Shown here one piece after another: positions 1-7,948 of a DNA stretch of 11,401 nt. Positions within the stretch are counted from its first letter, which is position 1. Every line of letters starts with the position of its first letter. Below the pieces are notes generated by a model. It saw only the letters and a program-made list of their open reading frames with translations. It searched no databases and was not told where the DNA came from. The translations under genes and the position numbers were made by a program. The stretch is from an uncultured Roseburia sp. (GTDB lineage Bacteria > Bacillota > Clostridia > Lachnospirales > Lachnospiraceae), in assembly GCA_947652855.1 (NCBI GenBank), contig CANTEO010000071.1, forward strand, positions 1 through 11,401. Reading direction: 5' to 3'.

Positions 1-450
1 GCCATCGGCTACCGTGTCCGCTCCAATGTGGGAATGCATTTTCGGAACTGGGCTTCCGCTATCTTAGAAGAATATTCCCGCAAAGGATTTTCCATGAACA
101 ACGAACGCCTGAAAAACCCAAAACCCTTTGGCGAAGATTATTTTGATGAATTGTTAGAGCGCATCCGCGAAATCAGGGCATCAGAAAAGCGGTTTTACCA
201 AAAAATCTGTGAAATATACAAAACATCCGTTGATTATTCCAGCAATGATAAAGATGCAGAATTATTCTTTAAAACTGTCCAGAATAAAATACATTACGGA
301 GTACATGGGCATACCGCGGCAGAAGTCATTATGCAGAGGGCAGACGCCACGAAAGACAATATGGGGCTGACTGCTTTTGAGGGTGCAAAAGTCCGAAAAA
401 AAGATGTGGATATCGCAAAAAACTATCTAATTCTTATCAGGAAAGCCTAA
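1..450 (+). CDS. RhuM-family protein, 5' end outside window, 3' end probably truncated
   Basis: The reading frame is open from base 1, so the gene starts outside the window; the internal ATG at 28 is not the natural start. The visible 149 residues match the central part of the RhuM family (named after a Salmonella pathogenicity-island protein; molecular function not established). Recognisable blocks are GYRV near the start, FRNWA, ERLKNPKPFG, DYFDELLERIREIRASE, FYQKI, a TVQNKIHYGVHGHTAAE block, RADA and NMGLTAFEG, then KKDVDIAKNYL. After AKNYL (about base 430) family resemblance stops and the frame ends within six residues. Usual members continue for roughly 100 more residues, so the C-terminus looks lost. 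RhuM genes are commonly found in mobile or accessory DNA, and this stretch is visibly AT-richer than the hydrogenase operon. The family call is firm; whether the product is functional is doubtful. Confidence 0.85.
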   Translation, partial: AIGYRVRSNVGMHFRNWASAILEEYSRKGFSMNNERLKNPKPFGEDYFDELLERIREIRASEKRFYQKICEIYKTSVDYSSNDKDAELFFKTVQNKIHYGVHGHTAAEVIMQRADATKDNMGLTAFEGAKVRKKDVDIAKNYLILIRKA

Positions 451-503
451 AGTTCATAGACACAAGATTTTTTACAGCCTCAATGATATGAGTTTACCTG
501 AAT

Positions 504-726
504 TTATAATTCTCGATAATATGGGCAAATGCTTTCCTAATGTCCGTCCTTCATCCTAAAGCCTTTCGGTATCGTTCCCAACTGTGTAAATCCTAATCGC
601 TCATACAGATGCCTTGCATGAACATTGCTCTCCTTCCTGTGGGAATGCGGCGCCTTCTTCCACTGCCGCATTCCATATTTTCATCATTTCCTTCAGGTCT
701 CTTGCTGCGTACTTTCTGATTAACAT
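504..726 (-). pseudogene. GNAT-family N-acetyltransferase remnant with internal deletion and nonsense codon
   Basis: Two pieces of one acetyltransferase are joined out of frame. The 5' piece starts at ATG 724-726 behind a good ribosome binding site (GAGGAG) and reads MLIRKYAARDLKEMM, then IWNAAVEEGAAFPQE, a typical GNAT N-terminus. From about 635 a different frame reads ESNVHARHLYERLGF, then TQLGTIPKGFRMKDGH, the typical C-terminus with the acetyl-CoA-fold YERLGF motif. That frame meets an in-frame TAG at 537-539 where homologues usually have tyrosine (GHY), continues ESICPYYREL and ends at TAA 504-506. Intact relatives are about 160-170 residues, so about 85-90 codons including the central acetyl-CoA-binding core are missing. 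The start lies 34 bases after the hydA stop on the same strand, so it may once have been the last gene of that unit. A functional product is not expected. Confidence 0.82.
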
Positions 727-760
727 TTGCCTTTAACTCCTCTAACCTCTCATGAAGCCT

Positions 761-2458
761 TTACTTAAGGGCCTTCAGGTTCCTATGCAAAAGCCTATGC
801 TCCTTCCCTTTCAAAAATCCCTGATACAGCGCCGTCACCGCCGGGTTCTCATCCGCAGACTTGATGTTTGAGGCCATATCCACCTTATAGATGCCTTCCA
901 TCCGCCTCTGCTTAGTCCTTGGCCCTGCCGGCCCAGGCTGCCCTCCTCCCATGATGCAGCCTCTCTTGCAGGCCATAATTTCCACAAAATCATAGAACGC
1001 CTCGCCCGCCTTCATCCGCTCCAACAGCCGTCCCGCATTGGAAAGGCCGTTTACGATGGCGATCCTCACTTCCCTGCCTTCATAATCCACCACAGCCTCT
1101 TTGATGCCTTCCTCCCCACGGATTCCAGTAAAGCTGATTTCCCGCAGGGCCTGATAATCCTTGTTTGCAGAAAGACGGCGAAGCACCGCCTCCGTCACGC
1201 CTCCGGTCACGCCGAAAATCGCGCCTCCGCCTGAGGCCAGGGAAAACGGCATATCCGCGGACTCTCCTTCGATTTTGTCAAACTGAACGCCCACCTGCTT
1301 AATCATGCGGATGATCTCTGTCGTCGTCAGCACGAAATCCGTATCCTGCCTGCCATCCGTAGCGTAATCCGGCCGTAAGATCTCGCCCTTCTTGGCTGTG
1401 CAGGGCATAATGGACACCACCATCGTCTTTTTTCCCTCTTTTTCATCCAGCTCTTTATAATAATCCTTAATCAGCGCGGAAAACATTCCCTGCGGAGAGC
1501 GGCAGGTGGAAATATGCCCTGCAAACTCCGGGTATTTCTCCTCGCAGTACTTTACCCACCCCGGGCAGCACGAGGTGAACAACGGCAGATTCTCCCCTTT
1601 TGAGAGCCGCTCGGCAAATTCCGCCGCCTCTTCCATCACCGTTAGGTCCGCAGAGAAATTTGTGTCGTAAATCTGATCGAAGCCCATGATGCGCAGCGCC
1701 GTCACCAGCTTTCCAAAGGAATTCTCCCCTTTGGGAATCTGAAAATGGTCGCCGACCGCCACACGGACCGCCGGGGCGACCTGCGCCACCACACGGATGC
1801 TTTTGTCCTCTATCGCATCCCAAATCTCCGTGACATTGGAGCGGATGGAGAGGGCTGACGTCGGGCAGACTGCGGCGCACTGCCCACAGCCGACGCATTC
1901 CGTCTCGCTTAATTTTTTATGGAACGCGGGGATCACCTGCGTCTTAGAGCCGCGGAACGCGAAGTTGATCGCGCCAACGCCCTGAATCTCGTCACAAGTG
2001 CGGACGCAGTCGCCGCAGAGGATGCATTTATTTGGATCCAGCACAATGCTTGGGGAGCTCATGTCAATCTTCTTCTTCTCGCCCGTATTTGGAAAACGCA
2101 CGTCATGCACGCCGACCTTATACGCCAGCGACTGCAGCTCGCACATACCGTTCTTGTGGCAGACGGTGCAGTCCCTGTCATGCGAGGAAAGCAAAAGCTC
2201 AATCATCAGCTTCCGATAGTTCTGAATTCGCTTCGTATTCGTATAAATCACCATGCCCGGCCGCGGCTGCTCAGAGCAGGAGGCGAAAATCCTCCCCCGC
2301 CCGTCCTCCACGACGCACATACGGCAGGCCCCATAAATAGAAAGCTCGGAATGATAGCAAAACGTCGGCAAGTCGATGCCGGCCTTTCGGATCAGGGAAA
2401 GCACGTTCTTCTCCCCTTCGATCGGTATTTTTTTCGAATCTATTGTAATATAATCCAT
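761..2458 (-). CDS. hydA: HydA, catalytic subunit of NADH-dependent [FeFe] hydrogenase
   Basis: This 565-residue protein catalyses 2H+ + 2e- <-> H2 in the cytoplasm at the H-cluster. Domains in order: a plant-type [2Fe-2S] domain (C34, C45, C48, C61); a His-ligated [4Fe-4S] site (H93, C97, C100, C106); a two-[4Fe-4S] ferredoxin domain (C145, C148, C151, C155 and C188, C191, C194, C198); and the H-domain with TSCCPGW (C297 likely proton-transfer Cys, C298 ligand), MPCTAKK (C353) and MACKRGC (C497, C501). The tail (FLKGKEHRLLHRN) is the short small-subunit-like end of the family. All expected ligands are present. In motif 3 the two residues after the first Cys pair region are K-R rather than the common P-G. 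The length resembles HydA of trimeric HydABC enzymes without an extra C-terminal [2Fe-2S] domain. The ATG follows AGGAGGAGCG that overlaps the hydB stop codon; the gap is 12 bases, implying translational coupling. Whether the enzyme bifurcates electrons between NADH and ferredoxin cannot be decided from sequence alone. Confidence 0.97.
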   Translation of the reverse strand: MDYITIDSKKIPIEGEKNVLSLIRKAGIDLPTFCYHSELSIYGACRMCVVEDGRGRIFASCSEQPRPGMVIYTNTKRIQNYRKLMIELLLSSHDRDCTVCHKNGMCELQSLAYKVGVHDVRFPNTGEKKKIDMSSPSIVLDPNKCILCGDCVRTCDEIQGVGAINFAFRGSKTQVIPAFHKKLSETECVGCGQCAAVCPTSALSIRSNVTEIWDAIEDKSIRVVAQVAPAVRVAVGDHFQIPKGENSFGKLVTALRIMGFDQIYDTNFSADLTVMEEAAEFAERLSKGENLPLFTSCCPGWVKYCEEKYPEFAGHISTCRSPQGMFSALIKDYYKELDEKEGKKTMVVSIMPCTAKKGEILRPDYATDGRQDTDFVLTTTEIIRMIKQVGVQFDKIEGESADMPFSLASGGGAIFGVTGGVTEAVLRRLSANKDYQALREISFTGIRGEEGIKEAVVDYEGREVRIAIVNGLSNAGRLLERMKAGEAFYDFVEIMACKRGCIMGGGQPGPAGPRTKQRRMEGIYKVDMASNIKSADENPAVTALYQGFLKGKEHRLLHRNLKALK

Positions 2459-2470
2459 GTTACGCTCCTC

Positions 2471-4366
2471 CTAACTTTCCTTTGCAATCGCCTCAAACGG
2501 GCAAATTTCCATGCAGGCCCCGCATTTGACGCAAACAGACTGATCTATCGCAAAAGGCTCCCGAATCTTTCCGGAGATGGCATTGACCGGGCAGTTCCTC
2601 GCGCACTTGGAGCAGCCCTTGCACTGCAAAGGATCAATCATATACCGCTGCAGCGCCTGGCAGTTTCCTGTCTTGCAGCGTTTCTCCACCACATGGTCCA
2701 AGTACTCCTCCCGGAAATTCTTCAACGTAGAAAGCACCGGAAGCGCCGCGCTCTTTCCAAGGCCGCAAAGCGCCGTGTTGGTGATGGCCTCTCCCAGTTC
2801 CTCTAGGATCTCAAGCGACTCCATCGTGCCCTTGCCTGCCACAATGTCCTCCAAAATCTCAAGCATGCGCCGCGTGCCTTCACGGCATGGCACGCATTTG
2901 CCGCAGCTTTCGTTCTGCGTGAAATTCATAAAGAAGCGGGCGACCTCCACCATGCAGGTGTTCTCATCCATGACGACCAGGCCGCCGGATCCGATCATGG
3001 CGTTTAACTTCTTTAACGAGTCAAAATCCAGGGCGACCTCCAAATTCCTGGTGACAAGGCAGCCGCCGGACGGCCCGCCGATCTGCACCGCCTTAAACGG
3101 AACGTCATTTTTCACGCCGCCGCCAATGTCATAGACAATCTTACGCAGCGTCGTGCCCATCGGCACCTCGATCAAGCCCGTGTTCTTCACGCTCCCTGTC
3201 AGCGCGAACGCCTTCGTCCCCGGGCTTCCCTCCGTCCCGATTGTCTGATACCACTTAGCCCCTTCATTGATAATCATAGGGACATTGGCGTACGTCTCCA
3301 CATTGTTGAGGACAGTCGGCTTTGCGAACAGCCCCTGCTCCACCGTCCTTGGCGGCTTCGTCCTTGGCATGCCGCGCTCCCCCTCAATCGAGGCGGTCAA
3401 TGCGCTGCCCTCCCCACAGACGAACGCGCCTGCCCCACGGTTGATATGGATTTGAAAAGAAAACTGCGTGCCAAGAATATGCTCCCCCAATAATCCCATA
3501 TCCTCGGCCTGCGCAATCGCAGTCTGCAGGCGGCTGATGGCAAGCGGGTACTCCGCCCGGACATAAATATAGCCCTCCCGCGCGCCGACCGCATATCCGG
3601 CGATCATCATGCCCTCCAGCATCTTATGCGGATCGCCCTCCATCACGCTTCGGTCCATAAACGCGCCGGGGTCGCCCTCGTCCCCATTGCAGACAATATA
3701 TTTCTCCTCCACGTCCTGACGCGCCACCTGTTTCCACTTATACCCGGTCTGAAACCCGCCGCCGCCCCTGCCCCTTAGGTTCGACTCTAAAATCTCATTT
3801 ACGGTTTCCTCCGGCGTCATCTCAAACAACACCTTCTCCAGCGCCCGATAGCCGTCCACCGCAAGGTATTCGTCTATATTTTCCGCGTCGATATGCCCGC
3901 AGTTTTTTAACACGAGGCGCGTCTGCTTCGCGTAAAACGGAATGTTCTCCTGCGTCATATATTTCACGCCGTCCATTTCATACAGCAGCCGCTCCACCGG
4001 ACGGTCATTTTTGATCGTCTCCTCAAAAATTTCCTCGCAGTCCTCTTCCTTCACTTTTATGTACAGATAATTGCTTGGCTCAATCCGAACCAAAGGCCCC
4101 ATCTCGCAAAACCCGTGGCAGCCGCTGCGCTTCACTCCCGTCTGGGCATGCTCCGTCCCGCCGCCATGCGCGATCTCCGCGCCAAACTCTACCGAGACGC
4201 CCTCTTCTTTTGCCGCAAGCTCCACAAATTTATCATATATTTTCGCTGATCCGCCCGCAAGGCAGCCCGTCCCGGCGCAAACGAGGATTCGGTGCGCCGG
4301 ACGCCTCATCGCTTCTTTCGCCTCTTTTCGCTTTGCCCACAATGCCTCTCTGTTTTCTGCTTTCAT
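2471..4366 (-). CDS. hydB: HydB, NADH- and FMN-binding subunit of the hydrogenase (NuoF-like)
   Basis: HydB is the diaphorase subunit that takes electrons from NADH through FMN and passes them along Fe-S clusters. From the chosen start it has 631 residues: a thioredoxin-like [2Fe-2S] domain (C30, C35, C83, C87); the NuoF-like FMN/NADH fold with the glycine-rich GRGGGGF loop (199-205), NGDEGDPGAFMDR (227-239) and GAGAFVCGEGSAL (311-323); an ESCGKCVPCREG [4Fe-4S] site (C488, C491, C494, plus C534 in ALCGLG); and a C-terminal two-[4Fe-4S] ferredoxin domain (C582, C585, C588, C592; C612, C615, C618, C622). Extra cysteines C564 and C569 lie in the linker, a region where a metal site has been described in related HydB proteins; that assignment here is inference. 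I chose ATG 4364-4366 because GGAGGG sits five bases upstream. An in-frame ATG at 4376-4378 and a TTG at 4403-4405 are possible but less supported. The gap to hydC is 40 bases. Confidence 0.96.
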   Translation of the reverse strand: MKAENREALWAKRKEAKEAMRRPAHRILVCAGTGCLAGGSAKIYDKFVELAAKEEGVSVEFGAEIAHGGGTEHAQTGVKRSGCHGFCEMGPLVRIEPSNYLYIKVKEEDCEEIFEETIKNDRPVERLLYEMDGVKYMTQENIPFYAKQTRLVLKNCGHIDAENIDEYLAVDGYRALEKVLFEMTPEETVNEILESNLRGRGGGGFQTGYKWKQVARQDVEEKYIVCNGDEGDPGAFMDRSVMEGDPHKMLEGMMIAGYAVGAREGYIYVRAEYPLAISRLQTAIAQAEDMGLLGEHILGTQFSFQIHINRGAGAFVCGEGSALTASIEGERGMPRTKPPRTVEQGLFAKPTVLNNVETYANVPMIINEGAKWYQTIGTEGSPGTKAFALTGSVKNTGLIEVPMGTTLRKIVYDIGGGVKNDVPFKAVQIGGPSGGCLVTRNLEVALDFDSLKKLNAMIGSGGLVVMDENTCMVEVARFFMNFTQNESCGKCVPCREGTRRMLEILEDIVAGKGTMESLEILEELGEAITNTALCGLGKSAALPVLSTLKNFREEYLDHVVEKRCKTGNCQALQRYMIDPLQCKGCSKCARNCPVNAISGKIREPFAIDQSVCVKCGACMEICPFEAIAKES

Positions 4367-4406
4367 GATTCCCTCCATCCTTTGCGTCGCGCAAAAAATG
4401 CGCAAA

Positions 4407-4883
4407 CTATCCCATGCGCCTTAATTCCTCAAACAGCTCATGCACCTTCTCCGGGGTCATTGCCGGATGCACCACGTCGTTCACCGTCAAAACCGGCGCA
4501 AGGCCGCACGCCCCAAGGCACGAAACCGTCTCCAGCGTAAAGAGCATATCATCCGTCGTATGCTTTTCCTTGCTAAGGCCGGCCTCTTTGTAAATCTGCT
4601 CCAAAATCGCCGTGGACTTGCGCACATGGCATGCCGTCCCGTCACAGACGCGAATGACGTACTTCCCTTTCGCCTCAAATGAAAAATTCTCATAAAACGT
4701 CGCGACGCTGTACGCCTTCGCCTCATTGATCCCAAGCCGCTTCGCGACATAGCTAAGCAGCTCCGGCGGAAGATACCGGTAGTAGCTTTGAATGTCCTGA
4801 ATGATCGGGATTAAAAATTTCTGCATCGTTCCATGCTGGCTGATGATTTCATCCGCCTTGTCATAATAAGACTGTTCTAACAT
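4407..4883 (-). CDS. hydC: HydC, small [2Fe-2S] subunit of the hydrogenase (NuoE-like)
   Basis: HydC is a thioredoxin-fold [2Fe-2S] protein that docks on HydB and takes part in electron transfer near the flavin. The chosen product has 158 residues: an N-terminal helical region (LIPIIQDIQSYYRYLP, then LGINEAKAYSVATFYENF) typical of NuoE/HydC, then the cluster ligands in CDGTACHVR (C80, C85) and CLGACGLAP (C122, C126). The length is normal for the family. An ATG at 4893-4895 would add four residues, but ATG 4881-4883 has GGAGG five bases upstream while the earlier one has only a weak site, so I use the later start. The same arrangement of an in-frame ATG overlapping the ribosome binding site recurs at hydB. 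The gene follows the lipoprotein stop by 17 bases, so it is co-transcribed with it. Confidence 0.95.
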   Translation of the reverse strand: MLEQSYYDKADEIISQHGTMQKFLIPIIQDIQSYYRYLPPELLSYVAKRLGINEAKAYSVATFYENFSFEAKGKYVIRVCDGTACHVRKSTAILEQIYKEAGLSKEKHTTDDMLFTLETVSCLGACGLAPVLTVNDVVHPAMTPEKVHELFEELRRMG

Positions 4884-4900
4884 AAAGCCCTCCATTTATT

Positions 4901-5800
4901 TTAATCTTTCAGTGTAATCTGCCTTATCACCTGCCGCGCGATGCAGGCCATCCCTTCATCGTTCGGGTGCGCCGCGACCGCCTCGTCGCTGATCGCGTGC
5001 TTCTTTCCATCCGCGCCAAGAACCTTCGCCCCAATGGAAGATTTATAGGATTCCTCATACCCAGTTAAATATTCCGCCATGTCCACAAACGTCACGTCAA
5101 ACGCCTCGCAAGCCGCCTTCTTCGCATCCTCAATGGCCTCATCCGGCCAAAGCACTTCCCCAAGCATCAAAATTTGCGCGTTTGGCGCCGCCTCACGCAC
5201 AAACTTCACGAGCATTAAGTAATCTTTCCCTAGAGACTCCTTAAAATCCACAATATTCTCCCCGGTCTGGATCGTCACCAAATCGGTATATTCATTGAAA
5301 TAGCCTTTATAATCCGAAAGGACGCCGTCTCTGTCCCACTCCACTTCCCATGGCTTTAAGTCCAAAACCGTCGTCGTGACCGGCGCGTCCATCTGGCTCC
5401 CAAGCCAATCTGAAAGAAGATGCACGTAGTCCTTGTCCTCTGACGAAGCCGCCATGCCCCAATTCCCCCACCAAAGCTCTCCTACCGACTCGCTGCAGGT
5501 GACGGAATTGCCAAGCGCGACATAATCAAAAGAACCCTCCTCCGCCACAATGCCGTCAGAATCATCCTGCTTTGCCCCTTCCATGGACGTATCCCCTGCC
5601 GGCTCCTTTGCCGTGCCGTCATCTACAGCATCCGTCTTTTTCTTCTGACGGAACGCAGCCCTTACTTCCGGACGCCTTTTTTCGGCCTCCTCCTTATGCC
5701 CTGCCTGCTGCGTCCCCGTCCTGTCCGCCGCCTGACACCCGCCCAAAAGAACAGGCAAAAAAAGGAGAATGGCAAGATGCCTATGGATTCTTTTTTTCAT
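4901..5800 (-). CDS. SGNH/GDSL-like lipoprotein, first gene of the hydrogenase operon
   Basis: The 299-residue product begins MKKRIHRHLAILLFLPV and has a lipobox LGGC with the modified Cys at 22, so it should be exported and anchored to the outer face of the membrane. Residues 24-90 are a charged, low-complexity linker rich in K, E, D and A. From 91 an SGNH-hydrolase-like domain begins: FDYVALGNSVT (block I, nucleophile S99), TIQTGEN (block III, N182), LMLGEVLWPDE (211-221) and AAHPNDEGM near the end (block V, H278). The usual DxxH before the active-site His reads VAAH, so the classical Asp is displaced or absent. Substrate is unknown; esterase or deacetylase activity on surface glycans is the general family expectation. 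The ATG is supported by GAGGG five bases upstream. It lies directly downstream of the promoter at 5831-5859 and 17 bases before hydC, an unusual companion for a cytoplasmic hydrogenase. Confidence 0.85.
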   Translation of the reverse strand: MKKRIHRHLAILLFLPVLLGGCQAADRTGTQQAGHKEEAEKRRPEVRAAFRQKKKTDAVDDGTAKEPAGDTSMEGAKQDDSDGIVAEEGSFDYVALGNSVTCSESVGELWWGNWGMAASSEDKDYVHLLSDWLGSQMDAPVTTTVLDLKPWEVEWDRDGVLSDYKGYFNEYTDLVTIQTGENIVDFKESLGKDYLMLVKFVREAAPNAQILMLGEVLWPDEAIEDAKKAACEAFDVTFVDMAEYLTGYEESYKSSIGAKVLGADGKKHAISDEAVAAHPNDEGMACIARQVIRQITLKD

Positions 5801-5830
5801 TCAAGCCCTCTTTTCTATATTTTTGCTATC

Positions 5831-5859
5831 ATTATAAACGATAGGCCAAGGAAATTCAA
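5831..5859 (-). promoter_or_regulatory. Sigma-A-type promoter of the lipoprotein-hydCBA operon
   Basis: On the minus strand a -35 box TTGAAT (5854-5859) is followed after exactly 17 bases by a perfect -10 box TATAAT (5831-5836). The start codon of the lipoprotein lies about 30 bases further downstream, leaving a short leader with a ribosome binding site (GAGGG). I see no clear operator or riboswitch between promoter and start. It is the only convincing promoter found for the hydrogenase genes in the window. Confidence 0.85.
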
Positions 5860-6005
5860 TAAGCCAACCGTTTCGTTAAAAGATATTTCACATCTGCATT
5901 TTACAGCAATCTTCGCTGACGCATCCGAAAAATGACGCGCACGAGAATGCGACGCATAGCGTCACTGGCCTCTACACTGCGGACGGCTTTGAGGCGCTTG
6001 TCGAA

Positions 6006-7898
6006 TTGAGCCAATATCTCAATCCTGTCATAAGCCAAATTGCCGATTATGAAGAAGAAGCCCATAAGATTTCTTTACTGGAAAACATGATAAAGTCACC
6101 CTATTTTGCCCGGATTGATTTTAAGTTTGACGATGAGGACGAATTTGAAAACATTTATATCGGGCGGTCCTCCCTCAAAAATCCCGACAACCATAAGATG
6201 TGCGTCTATGATTGGCGCTCCCCGATCGCCAGCGTCTTTTACCGATTTATGGCAGGAAAAGCTTTTTATGACGCCCCCTGCGAGCGGGTGTCGGGCGAGC
6301 TTGGCTTAAAGCGGCAATATGAAATAAAAAATGGGAATCTTGCGTATTTCTTTGATGCAGACGTGCAGATTGTTGACGAGTTTTTGCGCCAGCTCTTATC
6401 ACAGAATGCCTCCACAAAAATGAGGGCCATTGTTGAGACCATCCAGCAAGAGCAGGACGCCGTCATCAGGGATCTGGAAAACGACCTGCTCATGGTACAG
6501 GGAGTGGCCGGAAGCGGAAAAACATCCATTGCCCTTCACCGGGCCGCCTACCTGATGTATCAGGGACTGCGGGAAAAGCTGTCAGCCAATCAAATTATGA
6601 TTATTTCGCCAAATTCCATCTTTGAGCAGTATATTTCTGATGTATTGCCTGAACTGGGCGAGGACAATGTCGTCTCCGCCACCTTTGACGAGCTGCTCCA
6701 TACTATTTTAAAGGGCAGGGCCATTCAGTCCAGAAATGCGTTTTTAGAAACCTTGCTTGTCGGTTCGCCGCACAAGGAAGTTTTAAAAGCCAGCATGGAA
6801 TTGAAAACGTCACGGCCGTTTCAGGAGCTTTTGGACCGATTTCTTTCTGACATCCCAGAACGATGGATTGCATTTGACGACATTTCCTATGAAGGAGCAT
6901 GCGTCATAAAAAAGCAGGCGCTAAAGGATAAAATCTTAGCACGGGCAGAAACGCCGTTAGGCGTAAAATTAGGTCAGCTGCAGAACATAATAACTCTGGA
7001 CGTCGTAACGCTGTATCAACAATTATTTTCTGACGAAGCCTATTTTTACAGCCTGCTGCGGGAGGAACCGTCCGAAAGCATAAATAAGATCTGGCAAGCC
7101 ACGAGGGAGCGTCTGTCAACCGGCTGCTTACACTACGACGACGCAATCGCCGTCGCTTATCTGCATTTAAAAATATATGGGGCGACGGGATTTAACAACA
7201 TCAAGCACATAGTCATTGATGAGGCGCAAGACTACTCCCCTCTTCAATATGAAATCTTCCGACTGTTATGCGCAGACGCGAAGTTTACCGTGTTGGGCGA
7301 TATCAATCAGACGCTTGTAAAAAATGAGGACCTTTCTCTGTACGGGCAGATTCAACGCGCACTAAACAAGAAAAAATCCTCTCTTATTATATTGAGCAAA
7401 AGCTTCCGCTGCACGAAAGAAATTTTAAATTATAGCTTAACATTTTTGGATCGCAACCCAGAAATCAAAAGCTTCAATCGGAGCGGGGAACGCCCTGAGG
7501 TGTTCATTGCCGAAAATTCCGAAGAGCTGCTGAACCGAATTGTTGATGAAGTAAGCAGATGCCAAGAAAAGGGGCTGCGTTCCATCGGCCTGCTTTGCAA
7601 AACAGAAAAAAATGCAGCCAGCTTCTTTCAAAAGATAAAAGGCAGGCTGGATGTGCAATGGATTCGAGACGGGAGCGCCTCCGGCTTGCAGGGCGTGTTC
7701 CTCATTCCGATCTATCTGTCGAAGGGGCTGGAATTTGACGCCGCCATACTTTGCGATGCGGACAGCCAAAACTACCGGGATGAAGACGACCGGCATCTGT
7801 TCTATGTCGCCTGTACCAGAGCGCTCCACAGGCTTCGCCTATTTTGTGAAAAAGAAGTCAGCCCATTGGCAGCGGCAGGAGCAGCTGCTGCACCGTAA
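6006..7898 (+). CDS. HelD-like superfamily 1 helicase, N-terminally truncated
   Basis: The product belongs to the UvrD/Rep-like HelD family, ATPases that in Bacillota bind RNA polymerase and remove it from DNA. From the TTG at 6006 there are 630 residues with all helicase motifs: Walker A GVAGSGKT (166-173), Walker B DEAQDYS (405-411), GDINQT (431-436), SKSFRCT (464-470), YLSKGLEFD (570-578) and LFYVACTRA (598-606), ending in an Ala-rich tail. The N-terminal block SPYFARIDFKF and VYDWRSPIASVFYRF are HelD hallmarks. Family members usually have about 690-780 residues with a coiled-coil arm before this block. In the same frame, HelD-like sequence continues upstream without an ATG or GTG (ENATHSVTGLYTADGF, about 5940-5987), yet the arm is missing and the frame closes at a TAA at 5877-5879. 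TTG 6006 has only a weak GAGG 11 bases upstream. The gene therefore appears 5'-truncated and may be a pseudogene despite its long open body. Confidence 0.85.
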   Translation: MSQYLNPVISQIADYEEEAHKISLLENMIKSPYFARIDFKFDDEDEFENIYIGRSSLKNPDNHKMCVYDWRSPIASVFYRFMAGKAFYDAPCERVSGELGLKRQYEIKNGNLAYFFDADVQIVDEFLRQLLSQNASTKMRAIVETIQQEQDAVIRDLENDLLMVQGVAGSGKTSIALHRAAYLMYQGLREKLSANQIMIISPNSIFEQYISDVLPELGEDNVVSATFDELLHTILKGRAIQSRNAFLETLLVGSPHKEVLKASMELKTSRPFQELLDRFLSDIPERWIAFDDISYEGACVIKKQALKDKILARAETPLGVKLGQLQNIITLDVVTLYQQLFSDEAYFYSLLREEPSESINKIWQATRERLSTGCLHYDDAIAVAYLHLKIYGATGFNNIKHIVIDEAQDYSPLQYEIFRLLCADAKFTVLGDINQTLVKNEDLSLYGQIQRALNKKKSSLIILSKSFRCTKEILNYSLTFLDRNPEIKSFNRSGERPEVFIAENSEELLNRIVDEVSRCQEKGLRSIGLLCKTEKNAASFFQKIKGRLDVQWIRDGSASGLQGVFLIPIYLSKGLEFDAAILCDADSQNYRDEDDRHLFYVACTRALHRLRLFCEKEVSPLAAAGAAAAP

Positions 7899-7901
7899 AA
7901 A

Positions 7902-7926
7902 GAAGCCGCTCAGAATGAGCGGCTTC
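7902..7926 (-). terminator. Rho-independent terminator of the DUF1294-yaaA unit
   Basis: A perfect 11-base-pair inverted repeat (GAAGCCGCTCA, loop of 3, TGAGCGGCTTC) is followed on the minus strand by TTTTTA. The orientation fits termination of leftward transcription from yaaA, whose stop is at 7949-7951. On the plus strand the hairpin is followed by GTCCCC, so a terminator for helD is not supported by a U-tract. The T-run overlaps the helD stop codon (7896-7898). Confidence 0.85.
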
Positions 7927-7948
7927 GTCCCCTAAAGAGTCCGGGCTG

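Noticed and set aside
470..505. Possible terminator between the RhuM fragment and the GNAT remnant (CTCA...TGAG)
   Set aside because: The stem is only 4-5 weak pairs with no clean T-run in the right place.
504..726. Recoded TAG/TGA stop codons explaining in-frame stops
   Set aside because: TAG ends hydB, hydC and the DUF3795-like gene, and TGA ends the DUF1294 and XRE genes, so both act as normal stops.
727..760. Possible terminator of the hydrogenase operon after hydA
   Set aside because: Only a weak GCCTT/AAGGGC pairing without a T-run; the operon probably read into the GNAT gene.
1919..2806. Long plus-strand open frame of about 295 codons opposite hydA/hydB
   Set aside because: It is antisense to conserved Fe-S cluster domains, is rich in Arg/His/Leu as GC-rich shadows are, has no ribosome binding site and resembles no family.
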